NCBI GenBank assembly: GCA_003254885.1
Contig: QANT01006478.1
Coordinates: 1-35,978 of the forward strand
DNA length: 35,978 nucleotides
Source of the DNA: Purshia tridentata
Lineage: Eukaryota; Streptophyta; Magnoliopsida; Rosales; Rosaceae
Direction of reading: 5' to 3'
Part shown: one piece after another, positions 8,553-19,825 of the stretch
Position numbering within the stretch: the stretch's first letter is position 1
Layout: every line of letters starts with the position of its first letter
Notes under the pieces: generated by a model
Database searches by the model: none
What the model was told of the DNA's origin: nothing
Seen by the model: the letters and a program-made list of their open reading frames with translations, nothing else
Program-made: the position numbers and the translations under genes

Positions 8553-11184
8553 ATGGACGTCGTGTGTGTCATCTGCTATTATAATGGGAACTTGACAACA
8601 GCCGAGAAGACCGGGGAGCTAGTGGCATATGAAGGTGGGGACGAGAAAGGATTACGACTACCCAAACACACGACCCTGCATGAGCTTCAGTATTTGGCCA
8701 GCTAACTGCTCGGGTTGATAGAGACTCCCACACAATACACATGAGGTACTCAGCCAAAGAATCAATACGTGGGACCGTTAAATTCACCAAGATTAGAGAT
8801 GTTATTGATTTGGATTTCTTCTTGAACCAAGACAGTCGGACCATGGTACCACTGTATGTAGAAGCACATGCCAAGCCAGTCATGGACTCCACACATATGC
8901 CAACGTCACTACCTGCCCTTCGGAGTAGCCACTGTAGCAATGATATGCACGAGTCAGGAACATTGAAGGTTTCCAATACATGTGCCATGTCCTCTAAGGA
9001 TGGGTTGCCAGAGATTGTGCCATGTGTACATTCTCCCCCATTTCCACCAGCCACTGTGCGATTCACTGAGTGCATGGACGATGAAAGCCGACTTGGCCCC
9101 CCGTCTGTAGTTTAGTCAAGGCCACCATCCCACCAACAAGTGGCCAATGAAGAGGTAGCAGTCCCTACCTCTGCAGGTACAGCTCCACATGGCCCATTGG
9201 ACCTTGGAGGTGTGCCATCTCATTGGTCGCCTGCTGGGGAATGGCCCAATCTGGTTGTGACCAATGAACAACCTACACGTCCTATACAAAAAAGACGGAA
9301 GGCAGATTCATCCCCATCTTTTTTCCAACCGAGCCAAATATTGCCTGCAACCGAATGCATAGTTGATTGTGCTGCTATTACAGGTTCCAATGGCACGATT
9401 ACCCACTTTGCTGAAGTGGGAGGTGATGGTTTTTTCCACAACAAGAGCCAACTGCGGCGTCATCTTGGATTGCTAGCAATTATAGACAATCGGGAGTATC
9501 GAGTAGTAAGGTCTACCAAAACTATTTTTACCCAATGCTGTATTCACCAGGCTGCCCGTACTGGATTCGTGCTACAAGGCATACGCCTTCGGGCATTTGG
9601 AAGATTACAAAAGTTGTAGACAAACACACGTGTGGACTAAAGCTCGGGAGGAAAGAACATCGACAGGCTACCCCTAGTGTTATTGGTGAGTTTATTAAAC
9701 ATAAGTATGTTGGTGTGGGCCGCTCATATAGACCCCGGGAAATACAAGCGGATATGCACAAGAAGCATGGTGTGAATGTCTGTTATAAAACATGTTGGCG
9801 AGCCCGGGAGGCGGCTCTCGAGATGATCTGAGGTTCTTCGGAGGCATCCTATGGTTTATTGCCTGCATATTGTTATGAATTGCAGCACAAAAATCCTGGC
9901 ACAAAGACTCACATACTCACTGATGAAGACCACAATTTCCTATACTTATTTATGGCCTTGGGAGCTTCCGTTAAAGGTTTTGTTGAACACATGAGACCGA
10001 CCTTGTCCGTTGATGCCACTTTCCTTACGTGCAAATACCGCGGAACCTTGCTAATTGCTGCAGCTCTAGATGGCAGCAATCATATATTTTCGGTTACATT
10101 TGGCATATGTGATAGTGAGAACGATGCCTCGTGGGAGTGGTTCTTCGGTAAACTTCGTGATGCTATCGGGAATGTGCCAAATTTGGTGGTGGTGTTCGAC
10201 AGGCACGATAGCATACGGAAAGCATATTACAAAGCTTTCCCTGAGGCTGCGTACACAAACTGCATTGTGCACCTAAAGGCAAACATAAAGAGGAAGTTTA
10301 GCCTGGCAAGTGATGATCCTGATTTGAATCTCTTCATTTCGGCTGCCAACAAATACAGGCAGAAGTCTTGTTTGCGTTTGCTACGCCTAATGAGTGAGCC
10401 CGTGAGGAAATGGATCACCGGTGAGGAATTGGGCTATGCAATTTGGGCTTGGTCATACTGTAAGTTCAATAGGTGGGACAGCATGTCAACAAATATTGCC
10501 GAGTCCCTTAACGCAAAGCTGAAAGAAGCCCGTGAACTTCCAGTGACTGCCTTGGTTAAGTATATCAGGCACACGCTACAACTTTGGTTCGTCACCCATC
10601 GGTCCAAAGCAGCCTCATCATCCATGTACTTGACACCAGGCAGAGGGGAAAGTACACTTCACCGGCGGATGGAAGAAAGCATGCGGCTGACTGTTCATCC
10701 TATAAATAGAACAGATTTCAACGTTGTCGAACCCTCCAAGTCGTCATCCGTGTGTGTGAATCTTGAGCGCCGAACTTGCTCTTGTAGGAAATTTGACTTG
10801 GAAGGACTCCCTTGCAAGCATGCCTTGGCTGCGGCAAGGCACCGTGAGTGGAGCCTGTATGAATTATGCTCTCGATACTACACCAACGAAACATGGCACG
10901 CTGCCTATGCAACGTCCATTAATCTTGTTAGTCAGGAAGACACGTGGAATGTTCCGGACAATGTGAAGAGTCGGGTAGTTTTGCCCCCGATTATGAGACA
11001 TGAAAGTGGTTGCCCGTGCAAGCAACGGACCCTCTCTGGAGGCAAAACCAAAAAAAGGAATAAATGCTCAAGGTGTGGGGAGGAAGGTCACAACCGGGCT
11101 ACGTGCAAGAAGCCCATCCCGTTGTCCCACCGGCCTGGCACTTGCACACCCTTGGACTCGAATGTGTTTCGTGGACTTCACTGA
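8553..11184 (+). pseudogene. MuDR-type (MULE) transposase, N-terminal part broken
   Basis: The frame opens at ATG 8553 (MDVVCVICYYNG), stops at TAA 8703 and resumes in another frame by about 8710. It then meets TAG 9113-9115, a frameshift near 9520-9570 and TGA 9829-9831. From 9832 to 11184 it is open. The N-terminal part has the MuDR-type DNA-binding region (CPYWIRAT, then HTCGL and RQATPSVIGEFIK). The catalytic core shows Asp in SVDATFL (10012), Asp in VVVFDRHDS (10198), the C2H element NCIVHLKANIK and Glu in NIAESLNAKLKEA (10501), the usual MULE DDE pattern. A SWIM zinc finger (CSC at 10777-10785 to CKH at 10813-10821) and a C-terminal CCHC knuckle (CSRCGEEGHNRATC, 11065-11106) follow. The family cuts the element at its TIRs and reinserts it. 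TGA 9829 fits a former CGA. Some N-terminal breaks could be unrecognised introns, but the two in-frame stops argue for decay. Confidence 0.9.
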
Positions 11185-12141
11185 ATGCCCTCCTTGTACC
11201 GCCCTTCAAAGGCCTGTGTGTGGTCTGTTAACTCCCTAGCATACGTATACTCAGCCAATATGTCGTGCTCATTTACTGTGTTGGCATCCATATTGTGCCC
11301 GGCCTTTGTACCTTGAACAATCCATTGCAATATGTGGTATTAAATTGTGTGGGTACTTTGTCCATATCTATGCAATAACTCACATTCCCTAGCTGACATT
11401 GTCATTAATTATTTGTACGATCTGCATAATTTGCGCTGCATAATGTTTACTCATGTCTATCATGTTGGCTTGGTATTCGACCATCTGTCCACCGTATAAT
11501 TGTTTACATAATTCAATATATGCATTACTGTGAAGAACGGCAAGTGTGGATAGACGGTGGACATATGGGTGACATGGCGTGGCCACTTTGTATACATCGT
11601 TGGTCATCTTTGGATTGATGGAGTGGACAAACAGCTGCCATTGCATCGTCAAACATGTACAAGTAAGTTTGTAATAGAAGCATTCCTAGTCTCCAGTCCA
11701 TGTTGACAATACATGGACACGCAAAAAACTTGGTAAAACACATTGGCCGGACTTTGTCTACCAGCTGTCCGCGACTGCCAATTTCTAAATTTAGGTCAAC
11801 CGCACTTGGGAACATGTCATTACATCCCAGTCACATTTTCAAGTGTCATGACATGTTGACCCGTACATTTTGTGGCCTGGACTGTAGGTATGTAAGTACA
11901 AGCAGTCTATGTACATGTACAAGTGTATGCATGGGTTGCCATAGCAGTTTTCGTCAATTTGAATGGTGTTTGCGGCACAGGATGCAACTTTGTAAGTGTC
12001 TTGCGGTGAAATAACACCTGATAACAAATGCCTTCACACAGTTACGTCTGTGATTTCAATGAAATTCGAAGTTACTTACTAATTTTCCTCTTACCCATTC
12101 TCACGGTTGCTTTTGCCGTAACTCAGATGTTACGAACATTA
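11185..12141. other. Non-coding, with scattered 11-bp motifs
   Basis: No gene seen after the transposase stop. Motif units occur near 11480-11560 (GTGGATAGACGGTGGACATA) and 11740-11780 (TTGTCTACCAGCTGTCCGCG). Further repeats of TATGTAAGTACA and GTACATGTACAAG type lie near 11885-11925. Confidence 0.45.
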
Positions 12142-12150
12142 ACTGTATAT

Positions 12151-12562
12151 GGAAATTTTGACAAATAGACCAAATTAAATTCAAATTAACTGTTGTTTAG
12201 ACCATCGAAACATTTGTTGATTTTTTTTGCTTTTTCGCACAAAATAGGACAAAACTACCCCCACTCCATTATAAGGCTTGTACAAATGGTGTGCAGGCAG
12301 TGGACAAATGTTGGACACGTTCACTCGTGTTGCAGGACAAGCCATGGACAGGGATGGTGGACACAGTAACTTGTGCTGCTGGACTACTGGTCGTGGTTTG
12401 TCGACAATCTATCCACTGTTTGAACACCATTTGTACAGGCCTTGGAATAGGGTGGCGGTATTTTTGTGTTATTTTGTGCCAAAGAGCAAAAAAAGTCAAA
12501 CAAACCCGAAGGTCTAAACAAGTCATTTTAAAATGAATTTTGTCTATTTCTAGGACTGACTT
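12151..12562. mobile_element. Foldback MULE-type element A
   Basis: The 412-bp hairpin starts GGAAATTTTGACAAATAGACC. Its right end is the decayed complement (TTTTGTCTATTTCTAGGACT). Flanking 9-mers ACTGTATAT (12142-12150) and ACAGTATAT (12563-12571) match at 8 of 9, as expected for a MULE target duplication. The middle holds GTACAAATGGTGTGCAGGCA and its complement plus GGACAAATGTTGGACACG motif units. The outer TIR resembles the TIR of the giant element in style (GGGAAATT...CAAATARACC). Confidence 0.75.
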
Positions 12563-12581
12563 ACAGTATATGATGAAAGTT

Positions 12582-13101
12582 GGGAAATTTCCACAAGTAG
12601 ACCAAATTAATTTAAAAATGACTTTTTTAGAGTATCCAAACACGTTTGGACTTTTTTAACTCTTTAGCACAAAATGAGACAAAATACCTTTAAAACATTA
12701 CAAGGCCTATACAAATGGTGTACAAGCAGTGGACAAATGGTGGACACGTGAACTCGTGTTGCAAGACTATACTGTCACAGGTTTGTTCACAGCTTGTCCA
12801 CTGTTTGTACACCATGTGTACTTGAAAAAGTTGGGTCTATTTGTACTGCCTGTTTATAAGGCCTGTACAAATGGTGTACAGGCAGTAGATAAAGGGTGGA
12901 CACGTTAACTTGTGTTACAAGACTATACTATCCTTGGTTTGTCTACAACATATCCATTGTTTGTATACCATTTGTACAGGCCTTGTAAGGAGTGAGGGTA
13001 TGTTTGTCCCATTGAGTCAAAGAGTTAAAAAAGACCAAAAATTTTTGGATAGTCTAAAAAGTCATTTTTAAATTAACCCCAACTATTTTTGGGGATTTCC
13101 C
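12582..13101. mobile_element. Foldback MULE-type element B with internal tandem duplication
   Basis: About 520 bp. The left end is GGGAAATTTCCACAAGTAGA and the right end TTTTTGGGGATTTCCC. Flanks ATGAAAGTT (12573-12581) and ATGGAACTT (13102-13110) match at 7 of 9. The core module CTRTACAAATGGTGTACARG ... CTGTTTGTACACC occurs twice (about 12702-12822 and 12860-12984) and resembles the module in the left DUF1985 intron at 2697-2815. The element abuts element A almost directly. Confidence 0.75.
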
Positions 13102-13358
13102 ATGGAACTTGCGTGTTCGCTAATTGAGAGTTTGGTCCCATTATGCTCTGCACGCACTAACTGCTGCACCAGTCACAGTTCACTTGACTTGACAGCAATC
13201 TGCATTCTTTAAACCGAGTAATTAAAAATGGTTTACTGGGTTTAGACGAAATGGTGGATGGCCTAAATATCTCCGTTATCTGTTTGTCTAACGAGCTTAT
13301 CAGTTCTCTTAACCCCCTCCAGTCAACTTGTGTTTACTAACCATCCCCTTTGGAGAGC

Positions 13359-14162
13359 ATGGCTGACTCCCCTTACCCATCACCTCCCCAATCCCCCTTG
13401 AGCCCTCAACCCCCCTCCGGCCCGCAATCCCCATCCGACAACTTGCTTCCATTGTGGGATCAACCATCTCATTCCCATCGAGGCAGCCCTCCATCAGCTG
13501 GTTAATCCAACCATGTGTTCATCACGGATGAAAGCTCGGATGACGACGGTGCACCGGGTCGGGGTGATCGCGTGAACGATGAGGTCGCATGGTACCAGGA
13601 GAGGGCCATATGGTGGAGTGGTAGGGCGGCTGCGCTGGAACGTGAGGTCGAGGAAGTTAGTGCCACAATAGATGCAGTCACAATGGGGACACAACGTTGC
13701 GATGTGGAGTGCAACAGGGTGTTCATGCGGTATTTTGATTTGGGACGGCTGCTGCATGATGCCAGAAAGCGGCAGCAGACGTGCAAAGAGGTCGCTGTTT
13801 TAGACTTTTAGCAATTGTCGCGGTGCAAGGCCATGCTAGATGGCGAGTTTCAACGTGGGTTCACACTCTTCAGGTAAGCAAGGACGGACCCAATGCATGT
13901 ACTGTATATTTTCTGTCGACGTTTGAAAATTTAAAGCCTCTTAGCAGCATGATTATTTGTAAATTAACCCCAGTTCACTTGAGGTGTGAAATAATGCAGC
14001 AGCGTTTCTTATCATCACATGTTGGATGTTTCCCGTTTGTGTTCGTGCAGGGATTATGTGAAGAGTGTGCAGCCCAAGGCCGCACAATTGTGGGATGCTA
14101 TAACTCCGTCCACTGCCCAAAGAATGGTGCAAGGAGACCGTGGGCCTCCGGCGGGAATGTGA
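13359..14162 (+). pseudogene. Small acidic coiled-coil accessory protein, copy 1 (intron-containing)
   Basis: ATG 13359 (MADSPYPSPPQSP) opens a Pro/Ser-rich N-terminus. TAA 13503 interrupts it. In the same frame follow SNHVFITDESSDDDG (acidic), EVAWYQERAIWWSGRAAALE (predicted coiled coil), a second stop at TAG 13809, and FQRGFTLFR at an exon end. A 177-bp intron (13874-14050; GTAAGC...GTGCAG) joins in frame to DYVKSVQPKAAQLWDA, ending at TGA 14160-14162. The gene at 17512 is a clear paralogue: SNHV[FY], WY.[EK]R...[WY]WS.R and LFR[DE]Y align in order. No known domain recognised. Position between transposase and Ulp1 gene suggests an element accessory protein. Both stops are in-frame, which marks this copy as decayed. 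Confidence 0.65.
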
Positions 14163-14445
14163 TCCCCAGGTGTATGGGCAATGATGTCGTGCTTCTGTGC
14201 CCACACGCCCTATATGATACCTTTTGTGACCGTCTTGCAAGTGAAGGTTGTATATTGTGGGTGTTTTTGTGTTATTTTGTCAGATGTAGGTAAGCCTGGT
14301 ATGGCTACTCGATAAAGGGATATGGTTGGAAGTTTTTGTAGTTTAATATTATACCAACTGTACGGGCACTTCGTAGGGCCTCGATGAACGGCATTGGTTG
14401 AATGTTTTATTTGTCAGAAGTAGGGGATATTTGGGGTTGTAATTC

Positions 14446-14680
14446 GGGAAATTTCCACAAATAGACCAAATTAATTTAAAAATGACTTTTTTAGACTATC
14501 CAATAATATACCATTTGTCCACAACATATCTACTGTTTGTATACCATTTGTATAGGCCTTGTAAGAAGTGAGGGTTTTTTTGTCCCATTTTGAGTGAAAG
14601 AGTTAAAGAAGTCCAATAATTTTTGAATTGTCTAAAAAAGTCATTTTGAAATTAATTTGGTCTATTTGTGGGAATTTCCC
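14446..14680. mobile_element. Foldback MULE-type element C, internally deleted
   Basis: Left end GGGAAATTTCCACAAATAGA, right end ATTTGTGGGAATTTCCC. The arms pair over about 50 bp. It is related to elements A and B at 12151-13101, but most of the left half and the core module are missing. Flanking 9-mers do not match, so no target duplication is claimed. Confidence 0.7.
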
Positions 14681-15218
14681 GAACTTATTAACAAGTGGAC
14701 ATTTTGGGTTTGAACAAATACAACGCATGCATGCCATACAATTTGGCATCACAGTAACTAGACGTTCCTGTGATGCCAAATTGTTGTGCTTATTACGAAC
14801 ACGGTAAAACAAATGAATCAAAGTTATTTTGGCCAACTAATGGACAATTACCAGCCATTCTATGGACACAGTTTCACCAAGCTGGCTCAACATGTGTGGA
14901 TTCCTTTTCTCAAGTGCGGCCTTTTTTGGGAGACCGGGTATGTGGTGTTGATGATAACGATCATTGCTTTATACTATTGTGTGTCCAGTAAATATGAAAT
15001 GTTCAGTTGTTGGTTTCCATGCGTTAGGTTGACCAATAGTTATTTCCGTAGACAAACAGTAGACCAACAATGAACAAACAGTTGACAACTTGCTAGTGTG
15101 CACATGGGTTGTGTTGACCACCCAGTCGGGGACACAATTTGGACTAGCCACTAAGAAGCCCACTGACCAATAAAGGAATCTTTACTACTTTCCCTATAAT
15201 CCAATAGAGGGTGCTCTC

Positions 15219-15225
15219 CCTATAA
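15219..15225 (+). promoter_or_regulatory. Possible TATA box for the Cys-rich ORF
   Basis: CTATAAA within CTCCCTATAAAGCCATGG, about 60 bp upstream of ATG 15284. Spacing is plausible for a plant core promoter with a short leader. No other promoter element seen. Confidence 0.35.
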
Positions 15226-15283
15226 AGCCATGGTCCTGCGGCATGCCCATCAACTATATTGTTTACCTTGGTAGTCTGAAAGA

Positions 15284-15684
15284 ATGGAGTCCTCCTCCTC
15301 AGCCACTGCCGGTTCACCACCCAAGCCTTGTAAGTGTCGTCCCAGCGACCCAACTGCACCATTATGTGACAACTGCTTAAGGCATGAGGTGTACGGACCG
15401 GACTGGACATTGTGTACGTGCGATGATGATATCCTCTCTCCGTTATGCAACTTCTGCATGAGTCTGCCACTCCCGGTGTTGGCGAATCACCTAAAAATGC
15501 GCCACCAGTGGATAAACCACATGCCGTCATCGAAGAAGCCCAAACAACCTGTGCCGTACCGTTGCAAGCCTCCAAATGAACTTGTGACGAATGCGAGTTA
15601 GGGCGGCAGTTGGGTTATTTGGAGAAAGAGCGTGCAGAGGAGGAGGATTTTCCGCCTCCTCATAAGTCTAGCTGGTCCGACTGA
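15284..15684 (+). pseudogene. Small Cys-rich, possibly zinc-binding accessory protein (frameshifted)
   Basis: ATG 15284 sits in an acceptable context (AGAATGG). The first 105 codons contain two repeated modules of the form C-x-C-x(8-9)-C-x2-C: residues 16-31 (CKC...CDNC) and 44-58 (CTC...CNFC). A third Cys near residue 97 (YRCKPPNE) lacks its partner in this frame, which ends at TAG 15599. The adjacent frame from about 15583 supplies CDECELGRQLGYLEKERAEE and ends at TGA 15682. A single frameshift near 15575-15583 therefore explains a protein of about 130-135 residues with three Cys modules and a charged tail. No named domain recognised. The Cys spacing suggests zinc binding. It is on the plus strand between the two acidic coiled-coil ORFs. 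If translated as it stands, it is a 105-residue protein. Confidence 0.6.
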
Positions 15685-16345
15685 AGAAGGCTCACCGTGC
15701 ATGGCTGAGCCTTGTTGTTGTTGTTGTTGTTGATCTATGGATGGGTGCATCTCATTGTTCAGGGTTGTTGACCGTAGGGTAGTGTGATCTATGTATTCAA
15801 GTATGTAGTCACAGTGGGTGTCAAATAAAAGGTCCTGAGGTGTTCAGTGTTGTGTAAAATAGTGTGCGTTTGCTAATGTAATCTACCTCCCAGCTTTCAT
15901 TTTCTAAATTGCGTAGGTTTTCATTGCCCACGACCTTGGCTAATGGGAATGTCCATCCCATACCCAAATTCTCCAAATTGTGTAAACGAATTACTTCAGT
16001 TAACGACGTCGTCACGTTCATCCGAGTTATGCGGACAGACCATGGACAGGCAAAGGCCAGAAGGCGAACACACAGGACTCCGAGCACGTGTGCTTCGCAT
16101 GTTGAAGTTGTCTACCCTCTGTCCGTTTGTTGTCCACTGTATGCCACCAGCGTCCATAAATGCATACAAATGACATCAATAGCTCAATTTACGGGTAGGG
16201 TGTAAAAACGGTGGCTAATTGTTGTGTGTGTAATGGTGTGTTATGTTTACAGACCTTCTATATACCCACACCCAACGTGTCTAACTTAGTTACAAACAAT
16301 AAACCCAGTTTTTTTCAAATGTCTAACAAATAGATTCATAGTCAA
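15685..16345. other. No gene; (TTG)n and 11-bp motif patches
   Basis: A TTG microsatellite lies at 15712-15732. Motif units in 11-bp steps occur at about 16030-16145 (GACAGACCATG, GACAGGCAAAG, then CTGTCCGTTTGTTGTCCACT). Otherwise unremarkable. Confidence 0.45.
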
Positions 16346-16458
16346 GGCATATAGAAAATGAAAGGTTAAAAATTTGGTACTACATTGAAATGCAATCTTA
16401 AAAGGCATATAGAAAATGAAAGATTAAAAATTTGGTTATACATTGAAATGCAATCTTA
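16346..16458 (+). repeat. 58-bp tandem duplication
   Basis: GGCATATAGAAAATGAAAGG at 16346 recurs at 16404 with period 58. The units differ at only a few positions, so the duplication is fairly recent. Confidence 0.85.
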
Positions 16459-16937
16459 GTTTGTAAAATTTGTATGTGAATACATTGTTTCATTTGTATT
16501 GCTCTCCATAGGTGGAAAGTTTGCTATTATTCCTATGTATATATATGATTTTCGGGCGTCGTTACCATCGGTCTGTTTGGAATGCCCCCCACCCCAATTC
16601 TGAATGAGTATTCCCAAAACTCGCTAGAACCGTCCCCAAACTCATTGTCCCCCAAAGTCCAATCTGTTCGGTCAGACTGTTTCCAACAAACCCAAAAAAG
16701 TATGTACGCATTAACCGACAGCTGAACATTGTCATCACATTGCCACAACAATCCGTATGTGTATAAAGAGGCTGCCCGATTTTAACAATTGCGTTGTAGC
16801 GGACAAATGGTAGATAGGGCATGGAAAACGTGTCGACAAAACCTATGGTAATCAACATGATTTTGATTTTGGCTTTTCTACGCAAAGACTACCTAGACCA
16901 CCTAGACTATAAAAGGTGTGCTCCCGTACCATCAAAA

Positions 16938-17194
16938 CTTTTGTTATGTACTATTTACCAACTAAAATTATCAATATGTGCCAATATGGCACCTCAGGTC
17001 AATTTTTTTTGTTAAATCATCAACTTATTTTGTAAACTTTCTAATTTGCCCTTACCAACTTTATTTTTTTTCTTGTTATACTTGAGGGCAAATTAAAAGT
17101 TTGACAAATAAATGGATGATTTAACAAAAAATTGACCGGAAGTGTCACATTAGCACATTTTGAAAACTTCATGTGGTATTTAAATAAAGAACCC
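16938..17194. mobile_element. Foldback MITE, AT-rich
   Basis: Long inverted repeat. GGTCAATTTTTTTTGTTAAA near 16998 pairs with TTTAACAAAAAATTGACC ending near 17140. Outside this, ATATGTGCCAATATGGCACC pairs with GTGTCACATTAGCACATTTT. The right end reads ...TAAATAAAGAACCC. The arms are about 110-120 bp. Left boundary is approximate and no target duplication was found. It is a different family from the GACAATG hairpins. Confidence 0.65.
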
Positions 17195-17511
17195 TTTTAT
17201 TTTTGTAATTACAATACAGATTTAGTAATGCCTTGTCCAGACTGAAGACCATCAAGTACTCCACTTAATTGGGCAGTGAGTTTTATGATGCACGTCCACT
17301 CGCTCATTGATAGCACTTCCACTTAATATGAAAGTCAATGTATCCACCTACCTTCTTAACCCAGCAGCCTCCACTTAATTGCCCATTGATCGCAGCTCGG
17401 TATTAATATGCAACTCAATATGTATTCCTCTCAAACATCTGAAGTTGCAAGTAGGTGAAACAAATTTCACGTCCACCAAACCAAACATCTTGAGCTCTTA
17501 ATCCTACGACC
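17195..17511. other. Region upstream of the second acidic ORF
   Basis: No gene. TCCACTTAAT words recur near 17261, 17311 and 17370. Possible 5' leader of the ORF at 17512, but no clear TATA box is seen. Confidence 0.35.
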
Positions 17512-17946
17512 ATGGCGGATAATCCTGTGAGGTCGGGCCAATCGTCTAGTTCCAATCACGTGTACCTGTCAGACTCGGATGTTGAACAACCACCCGCAGA
17601 CGGCAACCAGGAGCCACTAGAATGGTATCATAAGAGGACCACGTATTGGAGCACGCGAGTGGGACACTTAGAGCTTGACCTGCGAGAGGCGAAGGCCGAG
17701 AGGATGCGTGTCGAGATAGACGAAAATTTCAAGAAGGGCGGGCACAAAATCTGGGTTGGAAAAATACAATCGCGAAAGCAGAAGATTCGCGCTGCTGAGA
17801 CAAAGAGAGCAGCCGATAACTCGGAGGCTTTAAACATGTTCGTGCATTCAGCGGAATTCGAGGCCATCAAACACACACACTTTACGAAATGATTTGAGCT
17901 CTTCAGAGAATACATGGAGGTGTCTGTACCACAGGGTCAGTGGTAG
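17512..17946 (+). pseudogene. Small acidic coiled-coil accessory protein, copy 2 (no intron)
   Basis: ATG 17512 is in a strong plant start context (GACCATGGCG). The frame is open for 126 codons to TGA 17890: MADNPVRSGQSSSSNHVYLS, an acidic stretch, then EWYHKRTTYWSTRVGHLELD and a Lys/Arg/Glu-rich helical region. Past the TGA the same frame continues FELFREYMEV to TAG 17944. This matches FTLFR|DYVKSV in the copy at 13359-14162. In that copy an intron sits exactly between LFR and DYV; here the two are contiguous. Either the TGA is a nonsense mutation or the protein ends slightly early. No known domain. Likely predicted coiled coil at residues 50-85. It could still make the 126-residue form. Confidence 0.65.
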
Positions 17947-18847
17947 CACATTACCCCCCACATGGCAAGTTCAAAGTTGGGCGGCAACAGTGGGCATCCA
18001 TGACCATCACGCATTGTCTTAAGACGTATGCGGGAGTGTGGACTTGCTAAGGGTCTGGGTAAGTTGTGCGAATGCGATATATGTTTGTGTTATTTTGCGC
18101 ATCTGCGGGAATGCCTTTGGTGTGCAGAATTGGCAGACTTGTGTTCCTGTTATTTTGCAGTGATGCAAATGCTAGTATGTAGGTTGATGATCCCATAGCC
18201 AATGTGGGCAAGGTGCATATACAAAATGCAGTAGTTTATGATGTGTTGCAGTCAGTTTTTATTTTTGGTGTCCACGTATTGTCTGGACTTTATTCACTTT
18301 TTGTTTGAGTCCTTAAACTTCAAAAAAGTGGTCGTGATTGTTTGACACCCAGGGAGGTTGTCCCTTACATTTGATTAGTCTTTAGTCCTAACTATAGTTA
18401 AAAGTTATTTACTTAACCAAAAACGTTATGCAAAGGTTTGGGAATTGATTCGACCATCTAGGGGAGGACTTAGGAGTGCTTGAACATGCGAAACACTGTA
18501 TTCTTAATTTAAGGATACATTCGCTCTACTTCTCAATACCTATATGCTCCTCAATGAGTTTTGTTATAACTAACGTTCCTGTGCAATTTAAAAAGAATGT
18601 GGGTAGACCCCAATCACCTATGCCGTGCATGTACAAAAGGTGGTCTCGGCCTGCCACCACTCGCAATTACGTTGACAACACGACCATGCTGAAATGGTCA
18701 TAATCACAAAGTGTTTTGCCAAAGTGCATGTACAGTACACTATTCTACCAAAAGTCTAGTTTGCACAAGAGACAGTCATTATCCACTAGCGACAGCAGTC
18801 TCTACGTTGTCACTCCTGCAAGCATACATGTCCAAAGCTAAGCTGAG
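17947..18847. other. No gene; one partial 11-bp motif patch
   Basis: Non-coding spacer between the convergent accessory ORF and Ulp1 gene. GGTGTCCACGTATTGTCTGG near 18268 is a motif remnant. Nothing else supported. Confidence 0.4.
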
Positions 18848-19825
18848 TCAGAACCAACCAATCTTTTCCTGTGTACACCCATCAAGAGGCTTGCCAACAG
18901 ATAAGAACTCAATAAACTTCACGGTAAAGATCCCACAGTCGCCCTTGAAATGAGAAGGCCCAAAAAAATTTTTAAATGCATACGTTAAACCGGAGGCCAG
19001 CCACAGGAAGTAATATACATGCATGTTAATACGCAAACATAATAATTGAATGCATTAATGGCATGCTCACCCGTTCATCTGTTGAGGAACACCGCCCATG
19101 CGTTCCACGGGCCATGGCTCCCCATCACAAACCAACTCAGGACGACGAGCATAGAACCCAGCCTGTCTAAGAATGGCTGGTAGCAATGTAGACAGAGGCC
19201 GCAATGCATTCTCTATTTTGTGGTCTGCTTGGAGCTCGACATTCGAATCGTACACATATAGTGTACGAGTCAGGAGGTCAATGGCCACATCACACCAATG
19301 TTTCCCAGAGATATTTAATGAACAGGAGACCTTGTCTAGCCCAAACCATGGTTGACCGTAAGGTGGGTTCGCACCAGCCACAAAGCGGAGTAAGCCGATG
19401 GGTAGTCACGAGGTGCTGCAAGAGCAGGAAACGACATATTATGCAGCTACATTTTACCATAAGCACACAATTCACTCACCCAAGCCATGCAGTGACTAAA
19501 AGCATGCAAGTGCAAATGTACAGCCAACGTGCAGACAACAAATAGGCAACGTCGACTTGCACCAGTATAGTTATGCGTATAACAAGACATTACAAGATCA
19601 ACTGCGACTTGCCTCTGCGCGACAGAAAAATGGATACAATTTACAAGAGTAGCTGAGGGCTTGCAATGTGGTTTACACCAAAGATGCCTATGGTTTGCCT
19701 TGTTTGCCTAAACTCACTAGAATTTACAATAATACGCGCACTATGCAGCCACCAGTTAACATATAGAGATAATGAAATTTTCTGAAGTGCAAACATCTCA
19801 TTTTTAAACACTTGCAGAAGATAGA

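Noticed and set aside
8569..9075. 168-codon open frame on the minus strand
   Set aside because: It lies antisense to the transposase N-terminal region, whose plus-strand frames show MuDR-type motifs.
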